64,000 nt of DNA from Protula sp. h YS-2021 (taxonomy: Eukaryota; Annelida; Polychaeta; Sabellida; Serpulidae), in contig OX457034.1 of the NCBI GenBank assembly GCA_949752745.1, positions 3,919,646 through 3,983,645 of the forward strand, read 5' to 3'. The stretch's first letter is position 1, and each line of letters starts with the position of its first letter. This document shows positions 47,490 through 55,654 of this stretch, one piece after another. The position numbers were made by a program, and so were the translations under genes. The notes under the pieces are model-generated. The model saw only the letters and a program-made list of their open reading frames with translations, made no database searches and had not been told where the DNA came from.

Positions 47490-47831
47490 ATGGAAGACTA
47501 TGTGTTGGATTATCATCCCATTACACACGGATTCTCATATATGAGAAACTTATGGGAAAACATTGTGCTAAAACATTTTGGAAAGTATATCATTCTATCG
47601 CCTGACGAACAGTCTGTGTTGAAAGAACATCTAGAGAAGTTGAGGATACCTGGCTTTCTCCTAATACTCTCAAATAATATAGAAGTGCGTGTGACTGAGA
47701 ACTGTCTAGACGTGTTTTTACAATTTCGCCAATATGACGAGCTTACAGAATGCTACGACTACATCACCCTCAACACAGTGGAATAATACGCTCTGTTACA
47801 AGCATTGGATTGGAAAGAACCTGACGCTTGA
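47490..47831 (+). pseudogene. Small Polinton protein, paralogue B, one stop
   Basis: 98 codons from ATG 47,490 to TAA 47,784-47,786. The frame then continues to TGA 47,829-47,831 through YALLQALDWKEP. Features shared with the preceding gene are VEVFVTEHD against IEVRVTENC, and HWRAVLQFLE against YALLQALDW. This suggests a tandem duplication and that TAA 47,784 is a nonsense mutation. Function unknown. Family membership rests on this internal comparison only. Confidence -1.
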
Positions 47832-47884
47832 ATTCAAAGAGGAAGGAGTGCAAAAGCACCAAGTCCATTGAGCTGACACATCCC

Positions 47885-48352
47885 ATGTGTGTTATGGTGA
47901 TGGACATTGACATAAATGAGATGGGACGTCATTTACGAACAATTCAATCGCAACAACAAAAGTCTGTTACATCATCCAAAGCAGAAAAATCAGAAAAGTC
48001 TCAACAGTTTCTAACCCATTTTCAACCTATTTATCATGTAAAACTAACACAACTTCTAGCGGAACTTAAGAAATATGGTACGAGATGGACAGATAAAAAT
48101 GAACTTGTTTTAAAAACGGGTACTGTCATTACAAATTCCAACATTATTGATTTGTTGAAAGAAGCATTGGTTTCTACAAGAAGAAAAGAACGACGAGAAC
48201 CACCACATGGTTGGAAGCAGTTTATTGAGGAAATTGCAGACGCTAATATTCCAAAAACTGTTTTTGGCATAAAGACAACTCGTGAAGATATTACAAAAGA
48301 GATACAACAACGTCAACAAAGCTTGTTTCCAGAAGGATGGGAAACGTTTTAA
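47885..48352 (+). CDS. Conserved-looking Polinton protein, function unknown
   Basis: 155 residues from ATG 47,885. The frame is open back to a TTG at 47,828, which overlaps the previous gene. A Ser/Lys/Gln-rich linker (residues about 18-45) is followed by a compact basic C-terminal region with LLAELKKYGTRWTDKNELVL, SNIIDLLKEAL and PPHGWKQFIEEIADANIP. The pattern 'RW-x-E/D-x-x-E-L/I-V ... SNIxDLLxxxL ... PxGW-x-x-F' looks like a small DNA-binding or virion-associated Polinton protein I have seen uncharacterised. I cannot name it. Its last 16 bp overlap the start of the next gene in another frame. Confidence -1.
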   Translation: MCVMVMDIDINEMGRHLRTIQSQQQKSVTSSKAEKSEKSQQFLTHFQPIYHVKLTQLLAELKKYGTRWTDKNELVLKTGTVITNSNIIDLLKEALVSTRRKERREPPHGWKQFIEEIADANIPKTVFGIKTTREDITKEIQQRQQSLFPEGWETF

Positions 48353-48533
48353 CACGGATTAAAGAGTTATGGTGTTGTCGTTGTAAAGAAAATGGAAATA
48401 AAAATACTATTCCTGTAAAAATTAGGTGTGTCAGGGTTGTCAAGGAGAAGTAGTAGATACCAATGTAGATCATGTAGATAGCAATTTAGACGACAATGTA
48501 GACAGCAATGGAGATGACGAGTGCCAAACATGA
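48337..48533 (+). pseudogene. Small probable N-myristoylated protein, frameshifted
   Basis: ATG 48,337 lies inside the end of the previous gene (16-bp overlap). It opens MGNVLTRIKELWCCRCK: Gly2 and Thr6 fit an N-myristoylation site, and CCRC next to basic residues fits palmitoylation and membrane contact. The frame stops at TAG 48,451. An adjoining frame (about 48,425-48,533) is open with VDTNVDHVDSNLDDNVDSN, an acidic Asp/Asn repeat, ending TGA 48,531-48,533. The most economical reading is one gene of about 65 codons with one indel. A small membrane-associated virion or egress protein is a guess. Confidence -1.
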
Positions 48534-48587
48534 AGTAATGTATAGACACATCTAGTTAATCTACATCACACAAACGATTTAGTCATC

Positions 48588-49334
48588 ATGGAGTCAACAA
48601 GTCTTTTTATAACTTTACCTAGCAATGATAGTTTGAACTATTATCCTACTAATAAGGCGTCTACTTATCAAATTCATTCACCTTGTACAATATATTTGAA
48701 AGGAAAATATGAAGTAGCCTTAGCTGAAATTCAATACCCACACACATGGACGACAATGAGACCAGGAATAGACTATACTCTTCATTATCGATCATCATTA
48801 GATGTATTTCACGCAGTTTCCATTCCATATGGTTACTACAGATCCATACCTGAAATATGTACTGCAATAAATGCAGAATTACAAAAATCTATTAATGCAA
48901 ACCCTATTAGGTTAAAGTATGATAAAATTAGTCGAAAAGTTTCTCTTATTTTAAGAGATGGTTATGATATTGTCTTTTCTACTAGATTAGCTGAGATTTT
49001 AGGATTTAAACCAGATAAATGGTATAAAGAATCCGGTCCTGCTGAACATCAGTCCGATGTGAAACATGGATTTTATACACTTTATGTGTACTGTAGTATT
49101 TGTGAGCCACAAGTAGTTGGAGATTATTATGTTCCTTTACTACGTTCTGTACCCATTGAAGGGTTTGACGGTGATATTATTATGAAAACTTGTGAAGAAC
49201 CTCATTACGTCACTGTAAACACATCCAAATTTGACACAATAGAAATGAATATTAAGGATGACACAGGTCATAATGTTTCATTTCAAACTGGGAAAGTGAT
49301 ATGTAAACTTCATTTTCGACCAAAGGCATTATGA
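48588..49334 (+). CDS. Polinton minor capsid protein (penton-type jelly roll)
   Basis: 248 residues, intact, from ATG 48,588. Strong family signs are SLFITLPSNDSLNYYPTN at the start, YEVALAEIQYPHTW (residues about 44-57), the late block LYVYCSICEPQVVGDYYVPLL, then EEPHYVTV and FDTIEMNIKDDTG. These are typical of the single-jelly-roll penton-like minor capsid protein of Polintons, which forms the vertices of the icosahedral shell predicted for the group. Its stop overlaps the next start as ATGA (49,331-49,334), so the two genes are tightly packed. One of the best-preserved genes in the element. Confidence -1.
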   Translation: MESTSLFITLPSNDSLNYYPTNKASTYQIHSPCTIYLKGKYEVALAEIQYPHTWTTMRPGIDYTLHYRSSLDVFHAVSIPYGYYRSIPEICTAINAELQKSINANPIRLKYDKISRKVSLILRDGYDIVFSTRLAEILGFKPDKWYKESGPAEHQSDVKHGFYTLYVYCSICEPQVVGDYYVPLLRSVPIEGFDGDIIMKTCEEPHYVTVNTSKFDTIEMNIKDDTGHNVSFQTGKVICKLHFRPKAL

Positions 49335-49685
49335 AAGCATATAAACACGATCCGTCTGCATATCGCAACCATTTTCTTCGTCAAGTGGGCGGGGAATTAC
49401 CAGGATATAAAGGAGCACGAATACAGTATGGAGATGGTATTGGTTCAATATTGGGATCATTGGCTCGCAAGCTATTCCACTGCTTAAGGCAGGGGCTAAA
49501 ATCGTTGCACCACATCTTAAAAGGCTGCAACAGATGTCGCGAAAGAAGTTACAAGCCGAGTAGCACAACGTGTCATTGGTGATATGTTAGGAGGACAAAA
49601 GAGAGCACAACCTGCAAAACCTGTCAGAAGGCGAAAGGCAGCTAAACGGATAACATCAACAAAACATAAGAAAGATATTTTTTAA
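49331..49685 (+). pseudogene. pVI-like minor virion protein, two frameshifts
   Basis: ATG 49,331 overlaps the mCP stop. The first frame reads FLRQVGGELPGYKGARIQYG and GDGIGSILGSLARK. A second frame then reads AIPLLKAGAKIVAPHLKRL (about 49,475), and a third reads TDVAKEVTSRVAQRVIGDML followed by a very basic tail (RRRKAAKR, KHKK) to TAA 49,683-49,685. The Gly-rich start, 'IPLLKxGAK' helix and basic end are the usual layout of the adenovirus pVI/pX-like Polinton protein thought to bind membrane or DNA inside the capsid. Broken by two small indels. The MCP start lies 2 bp after its stop. Confidence -1.
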
Positions 49686-49687
49686 TC

Positions 49688-51059
49688 ATGTCTTTAATTC
49701 ATAATCATTCTTGTGAATGTAGTCTTTCTCCATTAGAATGGTTTCACATACCACCAACGCAAACTGCTGTAGAAAAAAGTTATAATGTGGACTATCAACC
49801 ACTCACTACCATTAGAGAGGACGCTCCAGTAGAATTCTATATTCCTGCGAGTACAGAAGAATATCTAGATTTAAAGAACAGTAGACTTCATATTGTATGC
49901 GCTATTGTAAAGGCTGATGGAACACCATGTGATGTAGATTATAATGTATCATGTATCAATGATTTGTTTAATGGGTTATGGTCCAACACTGAATTGTTTC
50001 TAAATGATCGTTTGGTATCACATAGTAACAATACCCATGGTTATACCAGCATCATATCTCATCTCATTCATGACTCGGAAGAAAGTCTCCATTCTGAGCG
50101 CTCTATGGGTCTCACCTATAAAGATACTGCTGGGTCAATGAATAGTCATGAGGTGAAAAGAGCTAATCATGAAAGATATGTAGCAGGTTTTCATGTAAAT
50201 GTTGAGGGTGGTGATGTAGCTCTGCAGGGAAATAATGGTTTACATATCGTTATTTGTATACACGTCAAAGCCGTGAGTTTACGCTTACAGGTGGTTTAAG
50301 GGTAGATTTGTTTGAGCAAGAACGCTATCTTCCAAATGGTATTAGTATGAAATTACGTTTACATAGACAAAAAGACGAATATGTATTAATGGCTGCAAGT
50401 AATGGTTATAAAGTAGAAGTGAGAGATGCGTTTTTAACCATTCACAAAGTGAGGGTTAGTCCAGGTATTCAGTTAGGACATGCAGATGCATTGATGAAAA
50501 GTCCTGCTAAGTTTATTATTACTAGAAAAGAGTGTAAAGTATTAGCTATTCCAGCTGGATTTCAATCTTTTGTGAAAGATAACATCTTTTTAGGCCAATT
50601 ACCAAAACGTATTGTCATTGTACTGGTTCATAATGAAGCCTTTGCTGGAACAGTATTGAGAAATCCATACAATTTTGATCATTTTCTTCTAAACTTTATG
50701 CAACTTTACACGGATGGTGAACCAGTCCTACCCAAACCTCTCAAACTTGATATAAATCGAGGCAAATATCTTGATGCTTTTGAAACGCTTTACAAATCTT
50801 TTGATATATTGAATGGTGAGAAAAGTTCATTATAAAACAGGAAGATTGGCCTAGAGGTTATGCTTTATTTTCGTTTGACTTAACACCTGATTATGATGGT
50901 GATGATCATTATGCCCTTATCAAGCATGGGAATTTGCGACTAGAAATGAATTTTGCTGGTGCCTTGCAAAATACAGTCAATGTTATAGTGTATGCTGAAT
51001 TTGATAACATTGTTGAAATAAGTGCAAATCGTAGCATTCAATTCGACTACCAGTCATGA
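49688..51059 (+). pseudogene. Polinton major capsid protein (double jelly roll), two frameshifts
   Basis: The first frame (ATG 49,688 to about 50,250) has SPLEWFHIPPTQTAVEKSY, APVEFYIPASTEEYLDL, DLFNGLWSNTELFLNDRLV and YTSIISHLIHD. The second (about 50,255-50,830) has SREFTLTGGLRVDLFEQER and DAFLTIHKVRVSPGIQLGH. The third (about 50,835 to TGA 51,057-51,059) has RGYALFSFDLTPDYDGDDH, LRLEMNFA and NVIVYAEFDN. These are hallmark segments of the double-jelly-roll MCP, which builds the shell's hexons. Two single indels are the only damage over some 456 codons. The stop overlaps the protease start as ATGA. Confidence -1.
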
Positions 51060-51496
51060 ACACGAAGCAGATAGAAACCATCCTATCCCATGATGCCGCG
51101 ACAAAAGACTTGTTTCAAGGTGTGTTTTCCATGGACCAGTTACCATCTTTACAACGTGGTGCCTATGTCATCAACACAGACGATCATGATGAGCCAGGAG
51201 AGCATTGGGTGGCAGTATATTATGACAAAGACCATGCAAAATATTTTGACTCTTATGGACTTTTACCTATAGACAGTCGTTTGAATAAGTTTTTAAAGTT
51301 TAATTTCGTTTATAATTCAGTTCAAACACCGATATCATCTACATGTGGATTTTATTGTGTGTATTGTGTGTATTATATAATTCAAAGAGCTCGAGGACAT
51401 AGTCCTTTTGAAATCATTGATGTATTAAGAAGAAGTGATGATGATTTTGTTGTAAAGGATTTTGTATATAGGCATTATAAGCCATTATTTTATTGA
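51056..51496 (+). CDS. Adenovirus-type cysteine protease (PRO)
   Basis: 146 residues, intact, ATG 51,056. The Ulp1/adenain-family catalytic set is visible: His50 in GEHWVAVYY, Asp65 in KYFDSYGLLP, Gln90 before TPISSTCGF for the oxyanion hole, and nucleophile Cys97 in STCGFYCVYCVYYI. In adenoviruses this enzyme matures capsid proteins, and Polintons keep it beside the capsid genes as here. Length is at the short end for the family. Its last codons are repeated just downstream (51,557 on), outside the gene. Last rightward gene of the left arm. Confidence -1.
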   Translation: MNTKQIETILSHDAATKDLFQGVFSMDQLPSLQRGAYVINTDDHDEPGEHWVAVYYDKDHAKYFDSYGLLPIDSRLNKFLKFNFVYNSVQTPISSTCGFYCVYCVYYIIQRARGHSPFEIIDVLRRSDDDFVVKDFVYRHYKPLFY

Positions 51497-51660
51497 TGTT
51501 GTATTAGTTGTATTAGTGAAGTAGTTGGTAATTGTGAATTGTATTATGAATATTGTAAAGGATTTTGTATATAGGCATTATAAACCATTATTTTATTGAT
51601 GTTATATTAGTTGTATTAGTGAAGTAGTTGGTAATTGTGAATTGTATTAATAATATTGTA
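51453..51660. repeat. ~103-bp tandem duplication at the protease end
   Basis: GTAAAGGATTTTGTATATAG through GTAATTGTGAATTGTATTA occurs at about 51,454 and again at about 51,557. The second copy lies in the 3' untranslated region. Confidence -1.
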
Positions 51661-51813
51661 AATAAACAAGGCAGTTGTATACGACATTCTTTGTTTATTG
51701 TGTTATACATTATTTACATTTTTACAATTTTTACATTAAAATTTTATTTTACAAATACATTCAATACATCGATAAACACATGCCATTCATACCAATCATA
51801 ATTAATATATGTA
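51655..51813. terminator. Convergent polyadenylation region between the arms
   Basis: AAATAAAC on the plus strand at about 51,659 lies 165 bp after the protease stop. AAAATAAAA on the minus strand at about 51,735-51,745 lies about 70 bp past the last right-arm gene. They could serve as polyadenylation signals for the two facing transcription units. Confidence -1.
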
Positions 51814-52071
51814 TCATAGACATCCACTTTTGTAAATGCTATGAAAGCTCACATAACACTGTCCATTATCAAACTTTATCATTTTCACATCTTCGTGTTC
51901 AGACAGTTTCAGTCCAAGAACTTGAGACATTTCTATTACCTTTTCACGAGTTCGTTTCCCACGTATAAGTTAATTCACTTTCGTTTTGATTTCACCATCT
52001 TTTCCCTTCTTTTCTAACAACATTTTATATTCATATTCAGGAATGAGGACCATTTTCATAGTATGTTTCAT
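51814..52071 (-). pseudogene. Small right-arm Polinton protein, one stop
   Basis: ATG 52,071-52,069 overlaps the preceding stop as ATGA. It opens MKHTMKMVLIPEYEYKMLL, a start seen in small Polinton proteins lying after the ATPase, and continues through a lysine-rich stretch to TAA 51,972-51,970. The frame then stays open to TGA 51,816-51,814 with VIEMSQVLGLKLSEHEDV, so the TAA is probably a nonsense mutation. About 85 codons. Function unknown. Confidence -1.
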
Positions 52072-52395
52072 TTTAACAGCAACTGAGCTAACAAAGGTAC
52101 TGTAAGTTTAGCAATAGCTCCAATGAATCCTCCTTTCTGATTAACCAACTTCTTTATTCTTTGAAGTGATATCTTCTTATCTGCCAGTGTGCGTAGGGTA
52201 TGACGTTCACGCTTGAATTCCTTATACCTTTTTGAGCTTAAGGGTAAATGTCCTCGCAATACATTCAAACAAATTTCAAACAAGCTGGTTAATTCCTCCT
52301 TAGTAGCTTGTTGTAACAAGGATTTACGTCGTTTGGGCCCGCTGCGTGCGAACAAGTGAATAAAAAGGTTGATTCGCTTGAATACGTTTAGACAT
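52068..52395 (-). pseudogene. Small right-arm Polinton protein (satellite homologue), frameshifted
   Basis: The likely start is ATG 52,395-52,393 (MSKRIQANQPFYSLVRT). The frame changes near 52,340 and is then open to TGA 52,070-52,068. The body has PKRRKSLLQQATKEELTSLF, then ICLNVLRGHLPLS, then a Lys/Arg-rich region, then GGFIGAIAKLTVPLLAQLLL, a hydrophobic tail that could be a membrane segment. About 108 codons. Its middle is what each of the nine satellite units carries. The start overlaps the ATPase end by 8 bp. Function unknown; a small virion protein would fit a basic body and hydrophobic end. Confidence -1.
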
Positions 52396-53047
52396 CTTGG
52401 CTGCGAATGGTCAAGTGACTTGGTTCTTGTTCATACGCTACTTTATCAACATATACGTAATGTGTATCTTTTCGTAAAATGCCTGTACGAAGTTGTACGT
52501 AGTTGATCATTCGTCTTCGGCTTCAAGTCAATGAATAAATAGACATGAGGTTTGCTCGTAGCATCTTGATAGGCTTGAGAAATTTAGATTTTCCAGGATA
52601 CATTTAATGTACTAATGTACTTATTTTTTGACTGTCTGTAAGATTTTCAAACAGAATGATGTAATGTGTATTCAAACTAATATTTCGCATTTCTCTACCA
52701 TGATGGAACAAATTACGCACAATAAAAATAATGCTTAGATTTTGATGACTGCTGCCAACACTAAAGAGACTTATCATACGCTCATCACTATGACATTTGG
52801 TCATTAAGTCATCAATGATGAGTAAGTTTGGTTTTTTCGGGTTAAAACGCTCTTCAATGTCATCTGGAATGCCTTTGTAAAATTCCACACCCTTCATTCC
52901 CTTGTATAAAGGTTGATCTGCTGCATAGAGCAATAAAATGGTTTTTGGAGAGGGTTTAATTAATTTTTGTTCTAGAATTTCTCTAACTAGAGACGTTTTA
53001 CCACTGCCTGTAGGTCCAGAGACCAAACATGTGAATGGATGCTTCAT
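52388..53047 (-). pseudogene. A32-like genome-packaging ATPase, C-terminus broken
   Basis: ATG 53,047-53,045. The FtsK/HerA-type ATPase that fills the capsid with DNA. Walker A is SGPTGSGKTSL (residues 10-20), Walker B is NLLIIDDLM (about 74-82), and LFSVGSSHQNLSIIFIVRN is a sensor-like region. The frame stops at TAA 52,606-52,604. Relatives continue, and other frames here do too: YQDATSKPHVYLFIDLKP (about 52,560) and GILRKDTHYVYVDKVAYEQE (about 52,460) to TAA 52,390-52,388. A 10-bp direct duplication near 52,495 (CTACGTACAA/CTTCGTACAG) explains one frameshift. The catalytic core is intact. The start overlaps the integrase stop as ATGA. Confidence -1.
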
Positions 53048-54131
53048 TTTCGAATATCAGTTTCTTTCACCCACCTGTTAAACTTCTTTGGCCAACCTAA
53101 CCACTTCACAAATAATTCTTTAACACCTCGGCTTCTTCGTGTTTTCAACACCTTTTCAATTCTGTTGACAGATTCAATATCTTTTGTTACTTTCTGCAGT
53201 TCTTTTTCATAGAAATATCCATCAATATCCTCGTCTAAAAAGTCTTTCACACGATATAAGTGTATTCCTTACTTCTTACAACGAAGTGTGATAATAAAGA
53301 CTACTTGCGTCCACTTTATATGATAATCCCGTTGAAATACATATTTTATGTGGGAAATGCGAACCTGATCACCAATTTTAAATTTGTAAGGTTTTTCTTC
53401 TTTGGTTTCATTTTCAATTTGTCTACATACATATACTTCCACACTTTTGATTCGATGTCTTTACGAATATCTGCTGGAGCATACTTATTAGGGAGGGAGC
53501 CATGAGGTCTATGGTTGTAATTATACACTAAGTCTGGAAGGATGTCCATATAGCGATAAGTTTGATTATGAAGGAAATATCGATACATCATTCCCTTTAG
53601 AGTACGAATGACTCTCTCAGCAAAGTTGGTTTTGGTTTCATTCTTTGTTGTATAGGCATGTATTCCCTCCTTCTTCAAAAATGCTTTTACCCATCTGTTT
53701 TTAAAATTCAGTTCTTTTATCTGACATTAGAGTTCGTGGTGTTCGTTGTGTTTCATGAAAAATCTTTTGAAAGGCTTCTATGACACTGGTATGTGATTTA
53801 TTAGGTATTGGTTGCACCCATAAATATTTGGAAAACACATCAATGACAACCAATAAAAAGCGGGTGTCATCATTATAGGGAGCTATGTTTCCCATGTCAG
53901 CTAAATCAATATTCCACATGTCATCAATTCCACGTGTAATGACACGTTGCCTTTTAAACCTAGGTTGTAGTAAACTGAAGGCATCTTGATCCTGTAACCA
54001 TTTCTTCACTTGCGAATGAGTGACTGGTTGATCATGTTTTTTTAATATGTGATAAAGTTTGTAAGGGCCAGCAAATGCCCCAGGTTGTCCAGGTTTGAAG
54101 TAAATATATTGCAGTCTTTTCACGTCGACAT
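53044..54131 (-). pseudogene. Retroviral-type integrase with chromodomain, broken
   Basis: DDE integrase of Polintons. The likely start is ATG 54,131-54,129, followed by a lesion. The good frame reads LQYIYFKPGQPGAFAGPYKL, then VKKWLQDQDAFSLLQPRF and IDDMWNIDLADMGNIAPYND (first Asp), VVIDVFSKYLWVQPIPNKS and LMSDKRTEF (second Asp). A one-base shift in TTTTAAAA at about 53,700 moves the frame. NFAERVIRTLKGMMYRYF then carries the Glu and YNYNHRPHGSL follows. A second shift near 53,400 and a TAA near 53,272 precede the C-terminal chromodomain: VNRIEKVLKTRRSRGVKELF, then VKWLGWPKKFNRWV. The chromodomain may guide insertion into chromatin. All three acidic residues survive. Confidence -1.
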
Positions 54132-54170
54132 GATGAATGAAAAAGCACTTCTCAACAGAACACTTTTTAT

Positions 54171-54176
54171 TTTATA
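54171..54176 (-). promoter_or_regulatory. TATA box of the integrase-ATPase unit
   Basis: TTATAAAATAAAA on the minus strand (TATAAA 54,176-54,171), 40-45 bp before the likely integrase ATG at 54,131. It precedes the overlapping INT - ATPase - small gene - small gene series. Confidence -1.
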
Positions 54177-54200
54177 ACTTAATCAACATAGTAACATATT

Positions 54201-54533
54201 TTACCAATCAAGTATTGATACAATGGTGTGAATAACTGGAGACCATTTGTCTTCAATGAACACTAACCAACTACTGAGTTCATCTAATGTAATAGCATCT
54301 AAATCATATTTTTCACAACGTTGATTTGCATTCTCTAACACTTTATCTAAATGAATATAATATTTAGCTTCATTCCAGTATGAATAGACACATGCAGCAT
54401 GACAAGTATGTTCTGAACACTCTTCATGTTGACAAGCAGGACATACTAAACATGCAAACTTTTTTACAGCTAATAACATTTCTTCACAATACGTTTTTTG
54501 TACAATATATTGTCTCAATGTCACGTCTGTCAT
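54201..54533 (-). CDS. Cys/His-rich Polinton protein, function unknown
   Basis: 110 residues from ATG 54,533-54,531, whose first bases overlap the upstream TGA as ATGA. The eight codons before it in frame are upstream extension without an ATG and are left out. The centre is a metal-binding-like cluster, CLVCPACQHEECSEHTCHAAC (about residues 27-47; seven Cys and three His), between helical, leucine-rich ends. A treble-clef or other zinc fold is plausible; no family was recognised. Intact. Confidence -1.
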   Translation of the reverse strand: MTDVTLRQYIVQKTYCEEMLLAVKKFACLVCPACQHEECSEHTCHAACVYSYWNEAKYYIHLDKVLENANQRCEKYDLDAITLDELSSWLVFIEDKWSPVIHTIVSILDW

Positions 54534-54811
54534 TGTGCTGCAGCATAGATTAACCACTCTCTCACTTCATCAAACAGTCTTGGATCAAATCGAGCAAAGT
54601 GATATGCTGCTTCCACATCAAACTCCTCAGCTCCAGCAATGTTTGACTCTTTGATGAAATCCTTACGCAAGTTTGACAAGTTCAGCATGGAATGAGCAAG
54701 TTCCCAATAGATGTTGATATGTTCCAGTTGTTGTTCAACAGTTCCAAAACGTGCCAGTTCACTTATCATATAGTCCACAAACTTGTTCTTGGAACATGTT
54801 TCTACATCCAT
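54530..54811 (-). CDS. Polinton paralogous family member 1
   Basis: 93 residues, ATG 54,811-54,809, intact. Acidic and helical, with FVDYMISELARFGTVEQQL and INIYWELAHSMLNLSNLRKDF, ending DEVREWLIYAAAQ. The pattern (D-x-M-I-x-x-LAR-x-GT-x-x-x-QL-x-H-hydrophobic ... W ... H-x-x-L ... DFD/EFD-x-x-x-A-x-x-x-AR-x-D) recurs in the genes at 55,329-55,631 and, more weakly, 56,313-56,705. Stop and next start overlap (ATGA 54,530-54,533). Function unknown. Confidence -1.
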   Translation of the reverse strand: MDVETCSKNKFVDYMISELARFGTVEQQLEHINIYWELAHSMLNLSNLRKDFIKESNIAGAEEFDVEAAYHFARFDPRLFDEVREWLIYAAAQ

Positions 54812-54875
54812 CCATCCATATATTTGCTAAAAACATGTCTGCACACCATGACGTTTGATAAGATAATGAAAAGTC

Positions 54876-55310
54876 TCACCATAACATTTCTAACAACTTT
54901 CCCATAATATTCTGACCAGGATATGAAGGAGATGACAATTGTTTCACACCAGCTCCCCACCAATGATCATACGTTGCTTCAACTAAAGTTTTGTCTTTAC
55001 ATTCTTTTAACTTGTTGCGAAACAATACACACTGATTCTATTTGACTTGTAAAACATCTTGCATTTTGCTTCTCTTCACTGTATGCCATAACGGACATGG
55101 CTTTATCACTTTAGCAATACGTTTTGCTTCATATCCATTTCTACATGAAGCAATGGCTGAAGCAACATCTTGGCGGTGATGAAAAACTGCTTTCTCATAT
55201 TGATACAAAGCTTCACTTGAGTTGAACACATGTCCATACTTTTCAAGTCGTGTTGGAAACATGTTTGAAAGAACGTCCTTGTGACCGCTAAATAGTACAA
55301 GATTCTCCAT
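54876..55310 (-). pseudogene. NADAR-domain protein (YbiA/DUF1768-like), one stop codon
   Basis: ATG 55,310-55,308; 144 codons to TGA 54,878-54,876, interrupted once by TAG 55,040-55,038. NADAR signs: LVLFSGHKDVLSNMFP (residues 4-19), FNSSEALYQYEKAVFH with the conserved Glu33 and Lys40, YEAKRIAKVI (about 60-69), and after the TAG LVEATYDHWWGAGVKQL, the family's 'LVEA-xx-D-x-x-W-G-x-G' end. Length fits one full domain. Characterised NADAR proteins hydrolyse ADP-ribose linked to guanine in nucleic acids. In a capsid-encoding element it could protect its DNA from host ADP-ribosylation, which is inference. Flanked on both sides by the paralogous family genes. Confidence -1.
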
Positions 55311-55328
55311 GTTGACTTTGTTTCTGTT

Positions 55329-55631
55329 TTATTCTGACATGTCGGTTTCCTCTTCTTTGCAGCAATCTCTCAAATAATCAACCACGGTGAAATATACTTC
55401 CACATCAGTGCGGGCAGAATAAAGCGCAGAATCAAAGTCAAAGTCAGAATCTTCTATTCCACTTTTATGACATTCTCCAAGAAATCTTGAATGTAGTTCA
55501 ATCACATCAAGACTATGATGCAAAACATCCCAAAAAGCGTCTAAATGATAAAGTTGATAGTCTGGAGTGCCACAGCGGGCAAGTTTAGCAATCATCAAGT
55601 CAACATAAGCCTTTTTAAAACATGCGTCCAT
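55329..55631 (-). CDS. Polinton paralogous family member 2
   Basis: 100 residues, ATG 55,631-55,629, intact. YVDLMIAKLARCGTPDYQL, HLDAFWDVLHHSLDVIELH and DFDFDSALYSARTDVEVYF align with family member 1 at 54,530-54,811. It ends in an acidic CCKEEETDMSE tail. Probably all-helical and cytosolic; no known domain recognised. Its stop TAA lies in AATAAAAC, 19 bp before the NADAR ATG. Confidence -1.
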   Translation of the reverse strand: MDACFKKAYVDLMIAKLARCGTPDYQLYHLDAFWDVLHHSLDVIELHSRFLGECHKSGIEDSDFDFDSALYSARTDVEVYFTVVDYLRDCCKEEETDMSE

Positions 55632-55654
55632 CTTGTTTCAGTGTCTTATGACTT

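Noticed and set aside
50840..50870. GGCCTAGAGGTTATGC resembling a tRNA internal A box
   Set aside because: No matching B box or cloverleaf. It is coding sequence of the major capsid gene.
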